A stretch of DNA of 64,000 nucleotides, taken from NCBI RefSeq assembly GCF_010731115.1, contig NZ_AP022616.1, positions 3,410,001 through 3,474,000 on the forward strand, in the 5' to 3' direction. Source of the stretch: Mycolicibacterium phocaicum. GTDB lineage: Bacteria; Actinomycetota; Actinomycetes; Mycobacteriales; Mycobacteriaceae. The translations under genes and the position numbers were made by a program. Below, piece by piece: positions 51,501 through 60,513 of this stretch. The first letter of the stretch is position 1. Each line of letters starts with the position of its first letter. The notes beneath the pieces are model-generated. The model ran no database searches and was not told where the DNA came from. It saw only the letters and a program-made list of their open reading frames with translations.

Positions 51501-53627
51501 CGTGGCGCGATCGACAACCTGCGGCTGACCGAGAAAGACGTGACGCCGCCGGAGCCGCACGAGGTGCAGGTCCGGATCGAGGCCGCCGGCCTCAACTTCC
51601 GCGACGTGCTCAACGTACTGGGCCTGTACCCGGGCGATCCGGGGCCCATCGGTGGCGACCTGTGCGGTGTCATCACCGAATTGGGTTCGGAGGTCACCCG
51701 ATTCGAGGTCGGGCAGCGGGTGTTCGGCTCCATGCAGGGCGCCTTCTCCAGCCGGCTCAACGTGCCGGAGCAGCTGCTCGCCGTCGTCCCCGAGGGCATC
51801 AACCCGGTCGACGCGGCGACGCTGCCCGCCGCCGCGCTGACGGTCCGGCTGGCGTTCGACTGGGCGCAGCTCAAGCCGGGCGACCGCGTGCTGATCCACG
51901 CCGCCAGTGGTGGTGTCGGGTTGGCCGCGGTGCAGATGGCGCGCCAGAAGGGCGCGATCGTCTTCGCCACCGCCAGCACCTACAAGCGCGCGACGCTACG
52001 CAAGATGGGTGTGGAGCACGTCTACGACTCGCGCACAACCGATTTCGCGGATCAGATTCTCGCCGACACCAACGGCGAGGGCGTCGACGTGGTGCTCAAC
52101 AGCCTCACCAACGAGGGCTTCGTCGAGGCCACGGTGCGCGCGACCGCCCAGGGCGGCCGGTTCGCCGAGATCGCCAAGCGCGACATCTGGACCCCCGAGC
52201 GCATGGCTGAGGTCCGGCCGGACATCAACTACGAGATCGTCGCGCTCGACGTCACGATGATGACCGATCCGGCGCACATCCAGCGGCTCATGGAAGAGGT
52301 CGCCGACGGACTGGCCAAGGGTGAGTGGACTCCGGTGCCTGCCGAGGTCTACCCGCTGACCGAGGCCAAGACCGCGTTCCGCCGCATGCAGCAGGCCCGG
52401 CACATCGGCAAGATCGTGGTGCAGATGCCGAAACCGCTGCAGCCGCACGGGGATCGGACCTACCTGGTCACCGGTGGCCTCGGAGCGCTGGGTCTGCACA
52501 CCGCGGCGTACCTGGCCCAGCTGGGTGCCGGCGACATCGTGCTGACCAGCCGGCGCGAGCCGGATGCCGACGCGCAGCGCGCCATCGACGCCATGATGGA
52601 GCGCTTCCACTGCCGGGTGCATGTCTTCTCCGGCGACGTCGGTGACGAGGCCTCGGTTGCGGCGTTGCTCGACCGGATCCGCACGGAACTGCCGCCGCTG
52701 GCCGGTGTGGCGCACCTGGCGGGTGTGCTCGACGATGCGCTGCTCCCCCAGCAGGATCTGGAGCGCTTCCGGAAGACACTGGGCCCCAAGGCCTATGGCG
52801 CGCTGCACCTGCACAAGTTGACGCAGGACGACGATCTGGACTTCTTCATCGTCTACTCGTCGGCGTCGGCAGTGCTCGGTTCACCGGCGCAGGGCAACTA
52901 CGCCACCGCCAACGCGCTGCTCGACGGCCTCGTCGCGCACCGCCGGGCGCTGGGTCTGCCGGCGACGGCCGTGAACTTCGGTCCGTGGGGCCGGGGCGGC
53001 ATGGCCAGCTCGCAGGCCGCCACCGCGAACCTCAGCGCGCAGGGCATGATGCCGCTCGAGCCGTCGGCGGCCCTGGCCGCCCTCGGCGAGGTGATCCGGC
53101 ACGGCGCCGCGCAGGCGACGGTCCTCAAGGCCAACTGGCAGCGGGCCGCCAAGATGCTCGGCGGCATCCGTCCGCCGCTGCTCGACCAGGTGTTGCCGAC
53201 CAGCGACGCGGCAGCGACCGGCGACAGCGAGCTGCTCCGCCAGCTGCAGGAGATTCCCGACGCCCAGCGCGCCGGGTTCATCACCGAGTTCCTGCAGAAG
53301 GAGGTGCAGGGCTTCCTGCGCCTGGCGCAGCCGCCCGCGGCCACGAGCCGGTTCCTCGATCTGGGCACCGACTCACTGATGGCAGTCGAGCTCCGCAACC
53401 GGTTGTTCGGTCAGTTCGGCGGCAAGTTCGACATCAGTCCGACGGCGATCTTCGACTACCCGACCCTCGGCGAACTCGCCGGGCACCTGGCGTCGCAGCT
53501 GCCGCCGTCGGATGCGCCGGAGGTGGCGGTTGAGGCGTCGGCTGAGGCGGATTCGACCGCGGAGGTTGCGGCGCCTGCCGAGGCCGTCGGCGAGGCCGAG
53601 CCCGAGGCGCCTGCCGCACAGGAGTGA
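42594..53627 (+). CDS. pks: bimodular type I polyketide synthase of the trehalose polyphleate type
   Basis: A 3677-residue synthase with two modules. Module 1 is KS (about 10-430; Cys182, His317, His357), AT (540-850; Ser632 in GHSVGQ), KR (about 1170-1400) and ACP (Ser1494 in GMDSLM). Module 2 is KS (Cys1728), AT (Ser2186), DH (HxxxGxxxxP with His2486, Asp2655), ER (about 2980-3270), KR (about 3285-3500) and ACP (Ser3594). Both AT domains carry HAFH, typical of malonyl-CoA, so chains should be unbranched. No thioesterase is present; release goes to PapA. Phleic acids have repeating four-carbon units with one double bond, which fits one partly and one fully reducing module used iteratively. 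Module 1 has no DH. Confidence 0.95.
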   Translation: MATIEGPETSSFAIVGYAARFPGATDAESFWEMLREGRDAVSEVPQDRWDVDEFFDADPDARGKIITRRAGFLDDAVGFDAPFFGVSTREAKMMDPQQRLLLEMAWRAVEHSGTAPSALANTQTGVFIGLATHDYLGMASGELTYPEIEAYMAIGTSGAAAAGRISYRLGLQGPAVTVDTACSSSLVAVHQACQALQLGECDLALAGGANVILSPATMITFSQSRMLAPDGKCKTFDASADGYVRGEGCGVIVVKRLEDAVRDGDRIRAVIRGSAINQDGASGGLTVPNGVAQQRVIAEALERAGLSPADVGYLEAHGTGTSLGDPIEVQAAAAAYGTGHDADNPLLIGSVKTNIGHLEAAAGVAGIIKVILSLEHQELPKHLHFKNPSPHIPWDRIPVKVVDEATTWERGDRPRVAGISSFGFSGTNAHVLLEEAPAAAPAQAPAEEPDDRRFMVLPLSARTPAALLQSAEDYRTWLTAHPEATLSDVCITAGAGRAHFEHRAALVVNSLDSARELLGALADDRPAPGLVRGTSADKPKTAWLFPGQGSQFAGMAKELFETEPVFAETVKQCAAAVADVLEKPLLDVIFEGPDETLRLTSYAQPAIFAVEMGLARLWQSWGFEPDVVLGHSVGQYTAACVAGVFSLEDGMRLLAERGRLFGNLPPGGRMAAIFAAPERVERLTDEYPRLSVAAYNGANTVLSGPGADLERAVAGLTGDGIRCDWLETSHAFHSALLDPALDEFESYANQFTFNAPQRILVCNRTGDTLGRTAKLDGQYWRRHARQPVEFSKGVETLAKLGCAVLLEVGPQPILTAAALRAWPDPTSAPRAIASLRRKGADHRQITEALATTYTAGHLPDFAAVRPGSAHNVDLPTYPFQRKAYWFRDERVAPSATAHMGGATTEAVRLLEDGRIDELATLLGGTDESTTAVLNKLAAQHNRQRTAQSVSDARYEIRWDKIAAGAPAEVGEGSAWVVISDDAAVLAPLTEALTRAGHRHRVLGLLSSDADEQQLEADLRAAVEEEPTLRILHVAGLDADRASMQAVLRVQHHVLSGTQRLFRAAAAAELRAPIWVITRGAQRVTDTDTVAPEQTGLWGFGRSAALEYPQVWGGLADLAEGSTEEWSRLLTQVIAAPRGEDQIALRAEGVHVPRLVRRTGQPNPTQLELRTDATYLVTGGLGSLGLEIAGHLAAHGARNLVLTSRRAPSEAAQQRIDALREQYGCQTRVVTADVANPHDVARLMSTLRAELPPLAGVVHAAGENSTTPLATLEDAELERVFSGKVWGAWYLSEAVTDLKLDFFLSTSSISAVWGSYGQTAYSAANAFLDGLTWRLREQGVPGMSVNFGPWGAGGNGHAAGMADPDARAQLERRGVRTLSPADALTGMADVMVAGGNPAEAVVARMDWAKFLPIYSQAGSRALLAEVAREVPESATAGAVGASGNTRLVEQLIAAPVQQRKKLVLEYLRDAVAEVTRIEASEIREETGFFDLGMDSLMAVELRRRLEQGVGKELPATLAMDHPRLTDVADYLLSDILNLSEKAGTKAVTELKSLAAADEPIAIVSVACRFPGSPDPDAFWQVLSQGVDAISEIPEDRFDVDEFYDPDAMTPGKIYTRSGGYLDSVDTFDPEFFGISPREAVWIDPQQRLMLEIAWEGLERAGYAPAALRGSRTGVFIGVGANEYSHLLSGGSVENLEPHFITGNALNAIAGRVSFTLGLEGPAMAVDTACSSSLVAVHQAVQALHAGDCDMALAGGVNVLLSPASIVAASRARMLAPDGRCKTFDAAADGYVRGEGCGVLVLKRLSDAQRDGDRIAAVIRSTAVNQDGASSGLTVPNGGAQQRLINTALARAGLSGGDVDYLEAHGTGTPLGDPIEVQAAAAAYGAGRDANRPLLMGTAKTNIGHLESAAGVAGLVKVVLSLEHEMLPQTLHFNKPSPHIPWDSLPVQVVDKPTPWHTDGRPRRAGVSSFGFTGTNAHVLLEEAPVITADDDVTDETTPETPAAEPISVLPLSARSAQGLTALAQRYRDWLEAHPDASIADVCFTAGSGRSHFEHRAAVVANTVHDAKNLLEDLVANKLRPGVLKGECTEPPTTAWFFPGQGSQYPGMARELFDTEPVFADVVRRCAQAVDPILPRPLLEVMFGNDREAAETLRNTAFAQPAIFAVEMGLARLWQSWGIEPDAVLGHSVGQYAAACVAGVFSLEDGARLIAERGRLFASLPAGGRMVAVFADPEYVERAAEAYPRVSVGAYNGRNTVLSGPAEDLEQIVTACSEDATRCTWLETSHAFHSELLDPVLDEFESFATQFQFATPTLPLICNRTGAVLNAETPIDALYWRRHSRQPVQFTESVKTVAALGCSVLMEIGPQPILTAAALQCWPEGAETPRAIVSLRKGANAQRQITEALATTYICGHRPDFAVKNRGNRVELPTYPFQRRRFWPKTANVVGMSSGGAAATSGILGSAKDLATGDTIYSNVLSVKTQPWLSHHVIYGTVVVPGATYAAMALASVGAPARVKEVFFYEPIILPDKASRETQLTIRTLEGGEGWKFQVHSRPNGVREAEWSLNADGTLLAGADEADASDNIPGSMEDVVERMERLRPQQLFETFNDMELAWGPTWSTSLKSLWVRDGMAIGDVSVGDELAEHLSTEPIHPVLLDLCTGVAFPAFPALLAAEHGMHDLFLPLRYGQVELREKMPRRFYARARWHTSELTNETQVFDIDFLDRDGKRLGGITEFTVKRAPREALMRGLGGDTTRLLYTLGWQEGAAPAAADEAETKTTGTWLVAGFDELAAGLPGAVKLDQTLDAAAWQQAITTAAEAGAPVAGIVWRASGYEDADVAARLETEVGTVLAGMQTALAEEKLNLTGGLWIVTERAVATEPGEPVDPVQAALWGLGRTVINEQPTLRLKLVDLDGADDNATNWLTGILGTPVTESEFALRQGKFLVPRLMHWARSGHLPMPRSDDYVLAPTERGAIDNLRLTEKDVTPPEPHEVQVRIEAAGLNFRDVLNVLGLYPGDPGPIGGDLCGVITELGSEVTRFEVGQRVFGSMQGAFSSRLNVPEQLLAVVPEGINPVDAATLPAAALTVRLAFDWAQLKPGDRVLIHAASGGVGLAAVQMARQKGAIVFATASTYKRATLRKMGVEHVYDSRTTDFADQILADTNGEGVDVVLNSLTNEGFVEATVRATAQGGRFAEIAKRDIWTPERMAEVRPDINYEIVALDVTMMTDPAHIQRLMEEVADGLAKGEWTPVPAEVYPLTEAKTAFRRMQQARHIGKIVVQMPKPLQPHGDRTYLVTGGLGALGLHTAAYLAQLGAGDIVLTSRREPDADAQRAIDAMMERFHCRVHVFSGDVGDEASVAALLDRIRTELPPLAGVAHLAGVLDDALLPQQDLERFRKTLGPKAYGALHLHKLTQDDDLDFFIVYSSASAVLGSPAQGNYATANALLDGLVAHRRALGLPATAVNFGPWGRGGMASSQAATANLSAQGMMPLEPSAALAALGEVIRHGAAQATVLKANWQRAAKMLGGIRPPLLDQVLPTSDAAATGDSELLRQLQEIPDAQRAGFITEFLQKEVQGFLRLAQPPAATSRFLDLGTDSLMAVELRNRLFGQFGGKFDISPTAIFDYPTLGELAGHLASQLPPSDAPEVAVEASAEADSTAEVAAPAEAVGEAEPEAPAAQE

Positions 53628-53637
53628 CAACTGTGAC

Positions 53638-53675
53638 GGGTGTGCACGCGGTCTGACCCGGCCGCGTGCACGCCC
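53638..53675 (+). terminator. hairpin after pks
   Basis: Arms 53638-53651 and 53662-53675 pair in 13 of 14 positions around a 10-base loop, starting 10 bases after the pks stop. There is no U-tract. Confidence 0.55.
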
Positions 53676-53727
53676 TCCGGCCGCGCCGTTAGCCCCGCCA
53701 GACCTGGTCAGAAATTGTCCACACCCG

Positions 53728-53769
53728 CGTCAATAAGTTATTGACGTGCACCGCCAATTCTGTCACACT
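53728..53769 (+). promoter_or_regulatory. promoter with 19-bp palindromic operator
   Basis: CGTCAATAAGTTATTGACG (53728-53746) is a perfect palindrome around a central G. Its right arm contains TTGACG (53741-53746), a good -35 box, and CACACT follows after exactly 17 bases (53764-53769) as a -10 box. A repressor bound to the palindrome would cover the -35. The regulator is not in the window or not recognisable. Confidence 0.55.
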
Positions 53770-53807
53770 CCTATGAGGATCGATCTCATCGGCGGAAGGC
53801 TCGGACC

Positions 53808-54239
53808 ATGTCTGTTCTCGCGATGCATGTTTCGAACACCAAGACCAAGCTGCAGGTCGGCGCTGCCGCTTGCGCGGTCGCTGGGGCCGCCGTCCTGACT
53901 CCGGTAGCGCAAGCGGATATCTCCGCGCCGGCGCCGCTCGCGCCAGTGACACACATCCTGGACAACATCGCACAGGCGCCGCTGGTCTTCGCGCCACAGG
54001 ACCTCAACACCTGGTGGCAGAACGATCCGTGGTGGTGGATCGGACCGGGATCGAACCCCAACCCGGGGGCGCCCATCCTGGTGGGGACATTCACGCCCCT
54101 GTCGATCATCCCCGGTTTCCTGCAGGATCCGTGGAAGCGGCTGACGCAGAACATCAATTTCTCGGCGTGCTTCCTCGGCGCGGGATTGAAAGTCGGGCCC
54201 TACGGCACGGTCACTCTTTCCCTGACACGAGGCTGCTAG
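53808..54239 (+). CDS. small secreted protein of unknown function
   Basis: A 143-residue exported protein with a signal peptide (KLQVGAAACAVAGAAVLTPVAQA, cleavage near residue 37) and a Trp/Pro-rich mature part (LNTWWQNDPWWWIGPGSNPNPGAP) ending with two cysteines (FSACFLGAGLKV...TRGC) that may pair. GGAAGG lies eight bases before the ATG; an internal ATG at 53823 is possible. The look is that of mycobacterium-specific wall-associated proteins. It follows an operator-like palindrome. Function is unknown. Confidence 0.65.
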   Translation: MSVLAMHVSNTKTKLQVGAAACAVAGAAVLTPVAQADISAPAPLAPVTHILDNIAQAPLVFAPQDLNTWWQNDPWWWIGPGSNPNPGAPILVGTFTPLSIIPGFLQDPWKRLTQNINFSACFLGAGLKVGPYGTVTLSLTRGC

Positions 54240-54327
54240 ACGCAGCGGGGACGCCAGATAACGGTGATTCACCCTAAATACCTCCTGCGACTGTTCGCCT
54301 GCGCCCCGCTGAGGAAAGTGCCAATGA

Positions 54328-56145
54328 GTGCCGGACAACGCTGACTCCGCGGTGGCTGACGCCCCGGAAACCCCCAACCACAGGAAATGGTTGCAGCGAC
54401 ATCGCCGCTCGGTCGTCTTGACGGTGTTGACACTCGGCTTGTTGTTGGGCCTCGTGAGCTGGTTGGCAGTGGAAGCCTTCTCGGCAAAACAGAATTTGCA
54501 GCAAGCGCGGTCGGAAGCAATGCAGGCTAAAGACGCCCTGTCGAAGGGGCATGCCGACGCAGCTGTGCAGCATGCCAACGCCGTACAGGCTCACGCCCGG
54601 AAAGCCAGCGATGCCACAGAGTCCATTCCGTGGGCGTTGGCCGCCAAACTGCCGTGGTTGGGCAGCCCTTTCGAAACCGGCCAGCAGATGTCGAAAGTCA
54701 TCCTCGGATTTGCCAATGACGTGTTGACACCCGCCTCACACATCGGGCTGGCCCTGGCACCGGACAAGCTATTTGCAGGCAGTCGTCTGGACGTACACAC
54801 GCTGCGGAACGAAGAGCCCACGCTTGCCAGATTATCGTTGGAAGCCAAACGATTTGACGCGGAGGCAAAGGCAGTCACCAAGCCCGCATATCTCTCCGAA
54901 GTCGCCGACGCCCGAGACAAACTACAAAGTCAAATCTCCACGGTTGCGAGGATTCTGGATACCGCCGCGCTCGCTGCACGTATAGCACCGGCGATGATGG
55001 GCGCAGATGGTCCTACCACCTATTTCATGGGATTCCAGACGAACGCTGAGGCCCGTGGCACGGGCGGCATTACAGGCGGTTTTGGCATCTTGCACTTCGA
55101 CGACGGCGCACCAAGCGTCAGCACACTCGGCCCTGACAACGATCTTTCCGGCCTATTCCAGCCAGTCGACCTAGGGCCCGAGTACTCGGCCGAATATGCG
55201 TGGGCCAATGCCGGCACTGACATCCGCAATAGCAATATGAGCTCGCACTTTCCATACGCGGCGCAGATTTGGCGGTCGATGTGGGCACAGAAGTCGGGAT
55301 CGAACGTTGACGGCGCAATCGCGATTGACCCCGTCGCATTGAGTTACATCCTCGGCGCCATCGGCCACGTCACGATGCCTGACGGCGAAGAAATAACGAA
55401 AGACAACGTGGTCCAGTTGACGGAGTCGACCGCCTACAGCCGCTTTCCTTTGGACCAGAGCGCGCGCAAGCAGTACCTGCAGGACATCGCCGCCGAAATC
55501 GTGAAGAAGATGACTTCTTCCATACAATCGCCACACCAGCTGCTCGCCGCTCTCGGAAAAGCGGTGGGCGAACGGCGGATCGCAGTCTGGAGTTCCTCCG
55601 AGATCTCTCAGGCACTCCTAGAGCAGACGCCCCTGGCACACCAGATTCCCGATGACGCAGCACCCTACGCTGAGTTCGTTGCCAACAACCTGGCCGGCAA
55701 CAAGATGGACTACTACCTGAAGAGAGAGATCACCTACACGGCCGATCAATGCGGAGGGCCCACGCGAAACTCCACCGTAACACTCAAATTGACAAATGAC
55801 GCCCCCGACACGGAATTACCGGATTACGTTGCAGGCGTTGGAGGTCTGAGCTCTAACGTCAAGCTGACGATGCCAAGGGGCTCAATGCTGACTTCTATCA
55901 AACTGATAGCGACAAAAGGTTCCAAGTTGGAGACCGCATTCGCGAACGGCCAATTGGCGCCGGTCTTCGCAGGCGTCGAGCGCGGGCATCCAGTGTTCGA
56001 ACTTCAAGTAGTCATCCCTCCCAAGCAGTCTGGGGTCCTCACCTTTCACCTAACCGAGCCGACATCCCCCGGCGCCGCACGGGTTCCAATTCAGCCACTT
56101 ATCGACCATGTCGTTCCCGACGTTCGTGTACCTAACTGCCGTTAG
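54328..56145 (+). CDS. DUF4012 membrane-anchored protein
   Basis: A 605-residue protein with a basic cytoplasmic start (HRKWLQRHRRS), one membrane helix (VVLTVLTLGLLLGLVSWLAVEAF, about 28-50), a coiled coil (FSAKQNLQQARSEAMQAKDALSKGHADAAVQHANAVQAHA) and a large outside domain of the DUF4012 type (YFMGFQTNAEARGTGGITGGFGILHFDDG, AIAIDPVALSYILGAIGHVTMPDG). DUF4012 proteins occur in actinobacterial and other exopolysaccharide clusters, but their role is not established. It begins with a GTG; a 6-codon frame MSAGQR starting at 54324 overlaps it. G+C is visibly lower than in the lipid locus, suggesting transfer. Confidence 0.8.
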   Translation: MPDNADSAVADAPETPNHRKWLQRHRRSVVLTVLTLGLLLGLVSWLAVEAFSAKQNLQQARSEAMQAKDALSKGHADAAVQHANAVQAHARKASDATESIPWALAAKLPWLGSPFETGQQMSKVILGFANDVLTPASHIGLALAPDKLFAGSRLDVHTLRNEEPTLARLSLEAKRFDAEAKAVTKPAYLSEVADARDKLQSQISTVARILDTAALAARIAPAMMGADGPTTYFMGFQTNAEARGTGGITGGFGILHFDDGAPSVSTLGPDNDLSGLFQPVDLGPEYSAEYAWANAGTDIRNSNMSSHFPYAAQIWRSMWAQKSGSNVDGAIAIDPVALSYILGAIGHVTMPDGEEITKDNVVQLTESTAYSRFPLDQSARKQYLQDIAAEIVKKMTSSIQSPHQLLAALGKAVGERRIAVWSSSEISQALLEQTPLAHQIPDDAAPYAEFVANNLAGNKMDYYLKREITYTADQCGGPTRNSTVTLKLTNDAPDTELPDYVAGVGGLSSNVKLTMPRGSMLTSIKLIATKGSKLETAFANGQLAPVFAGVERGHPVFELQVVIPPKQSGVLTFHLTEPTSPGAARVPIQPLIDHVVPDVRVPNCR

Positions 56146-56448
56146 CTCTACCGCTTGACGAGGAACAGTCGTCCCTACGGTCGACAGCCGCTGCGCCCGC
56201 AGTCAATTCCCTTGGCCAACACCGAACGGCGCGCCCACACCGCCACGAGCAGAGCAGGAGCGCCATGCAATCTGTCACTAGGGCCTGCGACTGAAGCACT
56301 TGCGCCGTAAAGACCCGGCAAGCACACATGACTGCACAAATCGACCTCTTTCTGAGCCGAGTTCCTGAATGATAAAACCGGGCACGGCCCGTGAGTCAGT
56401 TCAGATTTCACCAGCACATGTTGCTCGGACAGAAGCCGAAGGAATCAG
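56146..56448. other. non-coding gap after the DUF4012 gene
   Basis: 303 bases without a credible gene, hairpin or repeat that I can see. It probably contains the promoter of the following acyltransferase gene. Confidence 0.5.
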
Positions 56449-57132
56449 ATGGCGATCAAGTCACCGCGACTACGCATGATGTTCGCGGTAGCCGCTGCCG
56501 TCGCACCCCAGCGGGTAAAGCACTTCATCTACCGACAGGTATTCGGCTGGGACATTCACCCCACTGCACGCTTCGGACTGTCCGTGATCAACGTCGACCA
56601 CCTGAGCGCAGCGGAGGGCGTCGAGATATCGCACCTGAACATGATCAAAGGATGCGACCACGTGCTCCTGGGAGTGCGAGCGACGATCGGGCCGCTGAAC
56701 TGGATTACCTCGCCACCCCGGTCGGCCGGCTTCTTTCCCGCCTCGCCTCAACGGCGACCGGGACTAGACCTAGGCGACGAGGCCGCGATCACAACGCGGC
56801 ACATCTTGTACTGCTCTGACGAGGTTGTGATCGAGCCGTACGCAATCCTGGGCGGGCTGCGGAGCCTCGTAGTCACACATGGGCCGGACTACATAACCTG
56901 TCGCCAGCTGACGGCGCCGGTCCGAATCGGCCACCACTCCATCGTTGCCGCCAGCTGCACATTGCTTGCAGGGAGCTCCGTCCCACCGCGCTGCATTGTG
57001 GCCGCTGGCACGACTGTGCCCAGGCCGCTGGAAGATGAATTGACCCTCTATGCGGGGACACCTGCCCGCAAGGTCAAGAAGCTGCCCGAGGATGCCGGGC
57101 TCTTTCATCGCAAGCTGGGACGCTTTCTCTAG
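56449..57132 (+). CDS. hexapeptide-repeat (left-handed beta-helix) acyltransferase
   Basis: A 227-residue O-acyltransferase of the WbbJ/maltose-O-acetyltransferase kind. Hexapeptide repeats run from about residue 40 to 200 (IHPTARFGLSVINVDHL; IGPLNWITSP; EVVIEPYAILGGLRSLVVTHGPDYI; VRIGHHSIVAASCTLLAGSSVPPRCIVAAGTTVPRPL) and the end is the usual YAGTPARKVKKL. A His in LVVTHG is the likely catalytic base. These enzymes acetylate sugars of surface glycans or lipids. AAGGA lies five bases before the ATG. The N-terminus (VKHFIYRQVFGWDI) suggests membrane association. Confidence 0.85.
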   Translation: MAIKSPRLRMMFAVAAAVAPQRVKHFIYRQVFGWDIHPTARFGLSVINVDHLSAAEGVEISHLNMIKGCDHVLLGVRATIGPLNWITSPPRSAGFFPASPQRRPGLDLGDEAAITTRHILYCSDEVVIEPYAILGGLRSLVVTHGPDYITCRQLTAPVRIGHHSIVAASCTLLAGSSVPPRCIVAAGTTVPRPLEDELTLYAGTPARKVKKLPEDAGLFHRKLGRFL

Positions 57133-57347
57133 GCGATCGCCGCTCACGGAAACGGGCTCAATAGACGCCGCCGCTTCCTCCAAATGAGTATTGACGCCAT
57201 CGATAAAAATTTCGGCGAACCGCCTTCGCCCGCCAGTCTGGCGACGTAGCATCGGCCCATGCCAATGCCCCGCGTGGCCCGGCAATCGGCCTCAAACCGG
57301 GCGATCTCACCCAGCGGCCGTAACCACATATTCGGAGGTGCGCCGTC

Positions 57348-57806
57348 GTGAAAGCTTCTTCTCACCGCCGCGCCGCGGCGATCGCTGTTCTCATGACAAC
57401 TGCCGGGGCGTCGCTCATTGGCGGCGGTATCGCCTCGGCAGGAGATCCCCTCGTCGGGATGAACTGGGCCGATGCGTCGGCCCAAATCACTAAGTGGAAA
57501 ATGCACCCCGTTTTCTCGACCGTCGTCGGCGACGTGGTAGCACTTGATAAATGCATCGTGACGTCGTGGCGAAGAGATCTGAAGGCGGCAAAGGTATTTT
57601 TAGCTTTGGATTGCAACGAACAAGTCGCGACAGCAACTAGCCCGGGCCGTTCAGCAGGAACGCCAACCGGCAGCGCGATAAAAAAACACAATGCAATCGT
57701 GCAAGAGCTACGAGCCCACCCAGAGCTATGCTTGAAATTACGGGACCAGCAACCAGACTTGTTCAAAGGCGACAAGCGCCCAGAAGGGTGCGAGGGCACT
57801 CCCTAG
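57348..57806 (+). CDS. small secreted protein, PASTA-like
   Basis: A 152-residue exported protein with a signal peptide (RRAAAIAVLMTTAGASLIGGGIASA) and a short domain whose start, PLVGMNWADASAQITKWKMHPVFSTVVGDVV, looks like one PASTA repeat (binding to peptidoglycan or polysaccharide is the usual PASTA role). Three cysteines (CIVTSW, LDCNEQ, ELCLKL) and a last Cys near the end could form two disulfides. GGAGG lies nine bases before the GTG start. It is 10 bases upstream of a methyltransferase gene. Confidence 0.65.
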   Translation: MKASSHRRAAAIAVLMTTAGASLIGGGIASAGDPLVGMNWADASAQITKWKMHPVFSTVVGDVVALDKCIVTSWRRDLKAAKVFLALDCNEQVATATSPGRSAGTPTGSAIKKHNAIVQELRAHPELCLKLRDQQPDLFKGDKRPEGCEGTP

Positions 57807-57816
57807 GCGCGATGGC

Positions 57817-58611
57817 ATGTACGCTCATGCACTTAAGAGAATCCGCGAGGACGATGCCATCTTGAACAGCCGCGACTTATTGCATCGCTTTTATCCCGAG
57901 TCTAATGTGAGCGGATTCAGCCATGCCGACGGCATGGTGACGTTTTACGCCCAAATCGCTTCTGTCCTCAAACCGACTGACATTGTCCTCGATTTCGGAT
58001 CTGGCCGCGGCGAACCATTGCTAGACGATGAGGTTGCCTTCCGTCGCAACCTGTCAAACCTTCAGGGAAGATGTGCCCGTCTGGATGGCTGCGACATCGA
58101 CGATGCAGTGCTTGAGCACCCATTCCTTGATGCAGCCAAAGTGATACAGGTTGGCGCTCCGCTTCCTTATTCGGATTCGCAGTTCGACTTGATCGTCGCC
58201 CGCTGGGTATTCGAGCATATTGACGATCCGCTATTTACGGCTCATGAATTGATTCGAATCCTGAAGCCCGGGGGCCTCATCGCCGCGATTACACCGAACA
58301 AGTTTGGATATCTCGCGCTTTCCGCCAGATCGGTACCGAATAAGCTACACACTCGAACGTTGGCAGCTGTTCAGCCTGGGCGCAAGCCTCAAGACGTGTT
58401 CCCGACCCGCTACAAGCTGAACAGAAGGTCGACGCTGCAACAGACATTTGGCGACTCCGCCGATGTTTTCGTTGCGTACGGCTCGTCAGAACCCGCATAT
58501 CATTTTGGCAATCCATTTCTCTATCGAGGCGTGAAGTGGCTCGACAAACATCTGCCGGAAACCTTCCAGCCGATTCTTTTTGCATACATTAGGAAAAAGC
58601 CGCGAGCCTAG
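57817..58611 (+). CDS. SAM-dependent methyltransferase
   Basis: A 264-residue class I methyltransferase. Motif I is IVLDFGSGRGEPL (about residues 55-67), motif II DGCDIDD (about 90-96), the post-II acidic motif is FDLIVARWVFEHIDDP (about 123-138) and motif III is LKPGGLIAAITPN. Sequence after that is unlike ubiquinone or rRNA methyltransferases; a sugar or lipid methyltransferase is likely given the neighbours. It follows the PASTA-like gene by 10 bases and is probably in one transcript with it. Codon use and G+C are lower than in flanking core genes. Confidence 0.85.
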   Translation: MYAHALKRIREDDAILNSRDLLHRFYPESNVSGFSHADGMVTFYAQIASVLKPTDIVLDFGSGRGEPLLDDEVAFRRNLSNLQGRCARLDGCDIDDAVLEHPFLDAAKVIQVGAPLPYSDSQFDLIVARWVFEHIDDPLFTAHELIRILKPGGLIAAITPNKFGYLALSARSVPNKLHTRTLAAVQPGRKPQDVFPTRYKLNRRSTLQQTFGDSADVFVAYGSSEPAYHFGNPFLYRGVKWLDKHLPETFQPILFAYIRKKPRA

Positions 58612-58705
58612 TTCGAAGCGCGTTAATGGCTGCGGCCGCTGCCATCTGGCTCAATACGGGGCTTAAACAAATCCGTGTCATTCGGACTTTCTCAATAATC
58701 CGAGC

Positions 58706-58711
58706 TAGCCT
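58706..58711 (+). promoter_or_regulatory. -10 box of the beta-helix lipoprotein gene, leaderless start
   Basis: TAGCCT fits TANNNT and ends six bases before the GTG at 58718. Confidence 0.45.
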
Positions 58712-58717
58712 GGTGCA

Positions 58718-59974
58718 GTGCGCCGCGACGACTCGCTCAACGACCAGCCTGGCCGATCAGGGTTGTCCAGGCGGATGGTCTTCACGTCGGGTATAGCCGC
58801 GGCCTTCGGAAGTGCGATTGCGAGTTGCACCAAACCCCGCCCCCCTTCTGAACCGCCACCCACACTTGATGCCACGAGTGGGCAGATCTCAATCGGCGGC
58901 CAACCCGTGGCCGGATTCGCGGTTGTCACGGACAGGCAATTCGAAGGTGGAGCCGATCCCCAAGCGAAAAGAGATTCGGGACCGGCGATCCGCGCGGCAG
59001 TTGCCACGGGCAAGCCCGTGTATCTACCACCCGGCGCATATCTTTACAGTGGACCGGGCATCGATCACCACTCGCCGGTCATTGTTGGTGCCGGGCAAGG
59101 TTCGACGACCGTCACGTTGTCACCGGATACCCATTTCATCGACTCGAACCAGCGCTGGTTACGTCTCAACCTGACTGGTATCCGCTTTAACGGCGGAATC
59201 GGCCATGTGCGCAATAGGTACCGCGATTCGAACGTCAACGATTTTCATGTGGTCTCAGATTGCGCCTTCATCGGCTACAGCGGTTGCAGTATCTCGACGA
59301 ACAGCGTCGATAATCCGTACTGGAAGATCAACCGCAACATCTTTCGGGCGGCCAACTTCGGCACATCGATGGGAATCGCGCTTTCCGGACTCACCGATGG
59401 AACGTCCATCGCCGATAACTCATTTCTCTCGAACCGGGTGCACATCAAACTTTGCGAGGGCGGCAACAACACCTACATCACCAACAACGACTTCCTCCGA
59501 TTCGGCCCTCCCGAAGGATTCCCTCGCACAGACGTTTGGTTCGTACCCGCGCAGACTGATGTGAACGCCGGCGGCGGAATGGTCTTGAGCCGCTGCAAGT
59601 TCGGCAATGAAAACCTCGACTCCCATGATCACCACATCGTCTACGCGGACGAGTCGTCTGGTGACTGGAACGGTGGCCGCTGGCCCCTCCTCGAGCAGGC
59701 ATCTGCGCGCTGGATCACCGGCCATACCATCACTGACGTCTATTCGAACGGCATTGGTGACAACGCCCGCATTCCCCTTATCCGATCTACGACGTCGAAC
59801 ATCGTCGGAGGTTCGTACGGCCCCATCACTCAGGGCGGTAACTCCGGAGCCTCGATATTGTCCACAATTGAACCGCTGCGCGATAACGGCATCAGTAATC
59901 GTTTCGGTCCGCTATTACGCGCCAATAGCATTTTGGGCCCCCTTCCGGAACTTGTTGTTTCCGACCACAACTGA
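58718..59974 (+). CDS. Tat-exported beta-helix (pectin-lyase-like) lipoprotein
   Basis: A 418-residue protein. The N-terminus has a twin-arginine signal (SRRMVFTSGIAAAFGSAIASC) that ends in a lipobox, so it folds before export and is probably lipid-anchored at Cys37. The mature domain shows the right-handed parallel beta-helix pattern of pectate lyases and polysaccharide depolymerases: an entry strand (AIRAAVATGKPVYLPPGAYLY), then repeats such as SDCAFIGYSGCSISTNSVDNPYWKINRNIF and DGTSIADNSFLSNRVHIKLCEGGNNTYITNNDFL. Family and catalytic residues cannot be fixed by eye. It may trim or bind a surface polysaccharide made by the surrounding genes. Confidence 0.75.
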   Translation: MRRDDSLNDQPGRSGLSRRMVFTSGIAAAFGSAIASCTKPRPPSEPPPTLDATSGQISIGGQPVAGFAVVTDRQFEGGADPQAKRDSGPAIRAAVATGKPVYLPPGAYLYSGPGIDHHSPVIVGAGQGSTTVTLSPDTHFIDSNQRWLRLNLTGIRFNGGIGHVRNRYRDSNVNDFHVVSDCAFIGYSGCSISTNSVDNPYWKINRNIFRAANFGTSMGIALSGLTDGTSIADNSFLSNRVHIKLCEGGNNTYITNNDFLRFGPPEGFPRTDVWFVPAQTDVNAGGGMVLSRCKFGNENLDSHDHHIVYADESSGDWNGGRWPLLEQASARWITGHTITDVYSNGIGDNARIPLIRSTTSNIVGGSYGPITQGGNSGASILSTIEPLRDNGISNRFGPLLRANSILGPLPELVVSDHN

Positions 59975-60180
59975 TGCTGCAGTGCGGCATTCGCCGCGTC
60001 GGCATTCACGCGAACCACTCGATGTGAGCGTCGTGCCGAGTCTCGTCGTCGCCCAGATGATCAAGCAGGAGAACGATCTTCCATTTCGACTCACTGAGTG
60101 GCTCACCCGGGTCCTGACCCCAAGTGTTGGACACGCTGAATCCCGCAAGATTGGCGGGGGAAGCGAGATGATCGACACCG

Positions 60181-60513
60181 ATGGCAAGGAAGAATTACCC
60201 GGACGAGTTCAAGCGGGATGCGGTGGCGCTGTACCGAGACACTGAGGGCGCGACGATCACCGCGATCGCTGACGAGCTCGGCATCAGTGGGGTGACGCTG
60301 TCGGCCTGGTGCAAGGCCGCTGGGGTGCCGATCCGGCACCGTAGCCCGAGTTCTGCCGGTGAGCCGGCACCGGGCGAGCAGACCCCGGACCAGGAGCTGG
60401 CCCGGCTACGCGCCGAGAACAGGGCGTTACGCGCCACCGAGGCCCGGTTGGCCACCGAGCGTGACATCCTGCGGTCGGCGGCCAAATATTTCGCCGGGGA
60501 GACGAACTGGTGA
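60181..60513 (+). CDS. IS3-family OrfA (HTH protein)
   Basis: A 110-residue IS3 OrfA: a helix-turn-helix (RDAVALYRDTEGATITAIADELGISGVTLSAWC, residues about 12-44) and a C-terminal leucine-zipper-like helix (ELARLRAENRALRATEARLATERDILRSAAKYF). It binds the element's ends. Its TGA overlaps the start of orfB (GTGA), the usual arrangement for programmed frameshifting to OrfAB. Confidence 0.93.
   Translation: MARKNYPDEFKRDAVALYRDTEGATITAIADELGISGVTLSAWCKAAGVPIRHRSPSSAGEPAPGEQTPDQELARLRAENRALRATEARLATERDILRSAAKYFAGETNW

Noticed and set aside
43062..51899. Minus-strand open frame of nearly 9 kb across the pks gene
   Set aside because: It is antisense to conserved KS, AT, DH and ER coding sequence, has no recognisable domains and reads as a His/Arg/Val-rich shadow. 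Long antisense frames are expected opposite strongly biased high-G+C codons.
59975..60114. Possible gene remnant between the beta-helix gene and the IS3 element
   Set aside because: A short readable stretch (VAQMIKQENDLPFRLTEWL) is open, but I could not link it to any family and it has no start or stop that make sense.
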